NCBI GenBank assembly: GCA_029339505.1
Contig: JAQISU010000134.1
Coordinates: forward strand, 708,501 to 772,500
Direction of reading: 5' to 3'
Source of the DNA: Unio delphinus
Lineage: Eukaryota; Mollusca; Bivalvia; Unionida; Unionidae
Length of the DNA: 64,000 bases
Numbering within the stretch: position 1 is the first letter of the stretch; every line of letters begins with the position of its first letter. A model generated the notes under the pieces. It was not told the DNA's origin and searched no databases. It saw only the letters and a program-made list of their open reading frames with translations. Both the position numbers and the translations under genes were made by a program. This document shows, in pieces, positions 62,206-64,000 of the stretch.

Positions 62206-63819
62206 ACCCTTGTAACATATTGCATGTAATTTACATATAACTGACATATATTCTACTGTAACAACGTTTGCTATTGACAGATTAATTGTAAGTATGTACT
62301 TTATTATTTTGAACCTTAAAAAGTCAACATTCGCAAGGATTGTTTTTCGTTACTTCAGATTATCCTGTCATCTCGAGAGCTTTCTCTTCCTTCTTTAATG
62401 ATGTTGCTATGCAACATTTGGATGTCGAAAAAGACGTCTTTATATGCCTGGACGCAGCCAGAGTCTTAAGGAAGTTAGTATATGAAGTTATTTTATCTAG
62501 TACACTAACCTGAAATCACTTATTTATTTTGAAAGTCAAGGGTTTCGTGTGCCGTTTAATGCACATATTGATCGATGTTCCTGTTTTATTAATGGAAAAC
62601 TAGTTATTTGATGATTGGTGTTTGTTTGATATGTGACATATTCGTGTGTCCAAATTATGTTAAAGTTCATCTGCTGCTTGGGTAAATTCGTTTTCTTTTA
62701 ATAGAATTTAAATTCACAACGTTACAGTTTGACTTTAAAGATTCAAGATGAGTTTTATATTAATTAGACCTTTTGTATAGCGCTAAATAACCTAAACATT
62801 CTGGTGCACCGTTACAAAACAATCAATCAATCATTATATCAATTAACATTGGAATGTAATTGATCATAAAAGCGTGGTAATCATAAGTGACTTAGACGAG
62901 ACCGAAGATTTCTCGCTAAGCAAGCAGAACCTAAAATGTCTCCCAAATGTTAGTGACATTTTTAATTTCTTTCTCAGTTTCTTTTCACACAGTTTAGAGG
63001 TATATTTGTCTAGTGGCTTACAGTTCTTTTAAATGTTCATCAAACAACCTTATTTCAGATTTTCTATGTGTTCAGAAGAGAAAATGATCTTGAACATTCT
63101 GAGAAAAGCCCTTAAGAAGACCAGAAAAACATATATTCAGGCATACAGACAGACTGAGAACAGGCGGCGGGTAAGAATAGGAGAATATTTTGCACCCATA
63201 TTCATCTGGATAAAAAGATAGTGCAATTACTTAGACCATTCATAAGATGTCTTTAAATCTATTGTTTCCTTTTTTATTTCAACACAATCTTTACTGCATA
63301 GCAATTCTTCAGGCGGACAAGGCAAAACTGTATAATATAATCTATGTACATCTTAGCATACAAATGACTATTTATACTGCATAAGTATTTTTCATTATAT
63401 ATATTCATTCTTACCTAATCTGAATGATGAGAACATTTTTTAAATGATAAACACCAACAATAATGTCGAGAATAATAACAACACAAAGAATACTGATGAT
63501 GACTGAGGCGATTATGATGAGTTGTAATCTCATAATTCCACAAATCGGCATAAAATGTTTTCTTATATTGGTAATCTATTGGTCCACAACTGCATTAAGT
63601 CATTAGATTAACTGACATTATGGTGACTCTCATTACTTTTAGAACTATTTAATTTCTTGATTTGTACAGATGTATAAGGACGTTTTAATCCGTCTAGAGT
63701 CCAAAATGAGATTCAAGAAGGTCATCAAACAGGCTCTTAGGGTCAAGGCCAAGGAAGCCGCCGACCGCTTTGTGAAAGCCCTAGAATTAGAGCAGACGGC
63801 GAAGGTGAAGATGATCACG
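60821..63819 (+). CDS. BAR-like/SH3 protein gene, copy E, exons 1-5 (3' end outside window)
   Basis: Exons 60821-60873, 61991-62106, 62359-62473, 63059-63170 and 63670-63819 match copy B in length, phase and splice sites, with no frame damage. They encode the first ~182 residues: the short leader exon and most of the basic helical region. The exon 5 donor (GTAATG) is followed by intron 5 running off the window. Confidence 0.7.
61281..61521 (-). mobile_element. SINE in intron 1 of copy E
   Basis: Same element and position in intron 1 as at 8530-8769. Confidence 0.65.
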
Positions 63820-64000
63820 GTAATGCTGTTTCTTTTTCATGTTCACTTATTGTTACATGCGTTGAACAGTAACTTCAGAAAACTCATATAACATACTCTC
63901 AGTGGCTCCGATTTGGGCATGTTGTTGGGGGAAACTTGAGAAGCCAAGATAAACCGACAGCCTTGGACTGACCATCACTTACATGTAAAAACTGGAGATT

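Larger units (their letters stand above)
52719..64000 (+). repeat. Tandem unit 4, cut by the window end
   Basis: At least 11,282 bp of a further unit, with exons 7-11 of copy D and exons 1-5 of copy E. The array very likely continues beyond the window on both sides. Microsatellites: TTA 53265-53308, GA 55908-55971, 57842-57896 and 58684-58746, CT 62123-62201. Confidence 0.95.

Overview
The window is animal nuclear DNA. It has a spliced gene with GT-AG introns, long (GA)n and (TTA)n microsatellites, tRNA-derived SINEs and a long-inverted-repeat element. The SINEs carry a GGCGTTAAAC-type 3' tail like those I know from molluscs, so a marine mollusc, probably a bivalve, is the best guess; this is inference, as no taxonomic marker is present.

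Host layer. A unit of about 12.3 kb is repeated head to tail. The same junction recurs at 1, 12258, 40365 and 52719, giving periods of 12,257, 28,107 (12,334 after removing the insertion and its target duplication) and 12,354 bp. Each unit carries one 11-exon gene whose spliced length is 1,230 nt (409 codons plus stop). It encodes a helical, basic BAR-like region followed by an SH3-like C-terminus. The window holds the 3' end of copy A (592-2997), complete copy B (8070-15249), copy C (36151-43367, frameshift in exon 3), copy D (48531-55718, lost splice donor after exon 6) and the 5' part of copy E (60821-63819). Spacers hold a roughly 1.8 kb inverted-repeat element with a SINE nested in it, a second SINE family and microsatellites. 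A third SINE lies in intron 1.

Mobile layer. In the second unit, and only there, a 15,768-bp Polinton/Maverick-type element (16541-32308) has inserted into the SINE that sits inside the inverted-repeat element. It has 203-bp terminal inverted repeats that look identical by eye and a 5-bp target duplication (AGATG). The other units supply three intact empty sites. The insertion therefore post-dates the array duplication and looks young.

Element genes, left to right: packaging ATPase (-); zinc ribbon plus phospholipase A2 joined across an A9C tract (+); DD35E integrase (+); HNH nuclease (-) abutting a PolB-SF1 helicase fusion (-); Cys-rich zinc protein (+); a 1.6 kb noncoding, repeat-rich centre; then a rightward block of likely virion genes: two unknown proteins, a pVI-like basic peptide, a double-jelly-roll-type major capsid protein, a Gly-repeat basic protein, an adenain-like protease, a fibre-like protein, a two-helix membrane protein and a capsid-like protein interrupted at an A7C tract. 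Replication (PolB-helicase), integration (integrase, TIRs), packaging (ATPase), maturation (protease) and virion genes together fit an endogenous Polinton/adintovirus-like virus. Several genes end in a compact hairpin of about 8-bp stem and 3-nt loop, including inside the TIRs. The unusual points are the PolB-SF1 fusion, the slippery A-tract joints and the hairpin gene ends.
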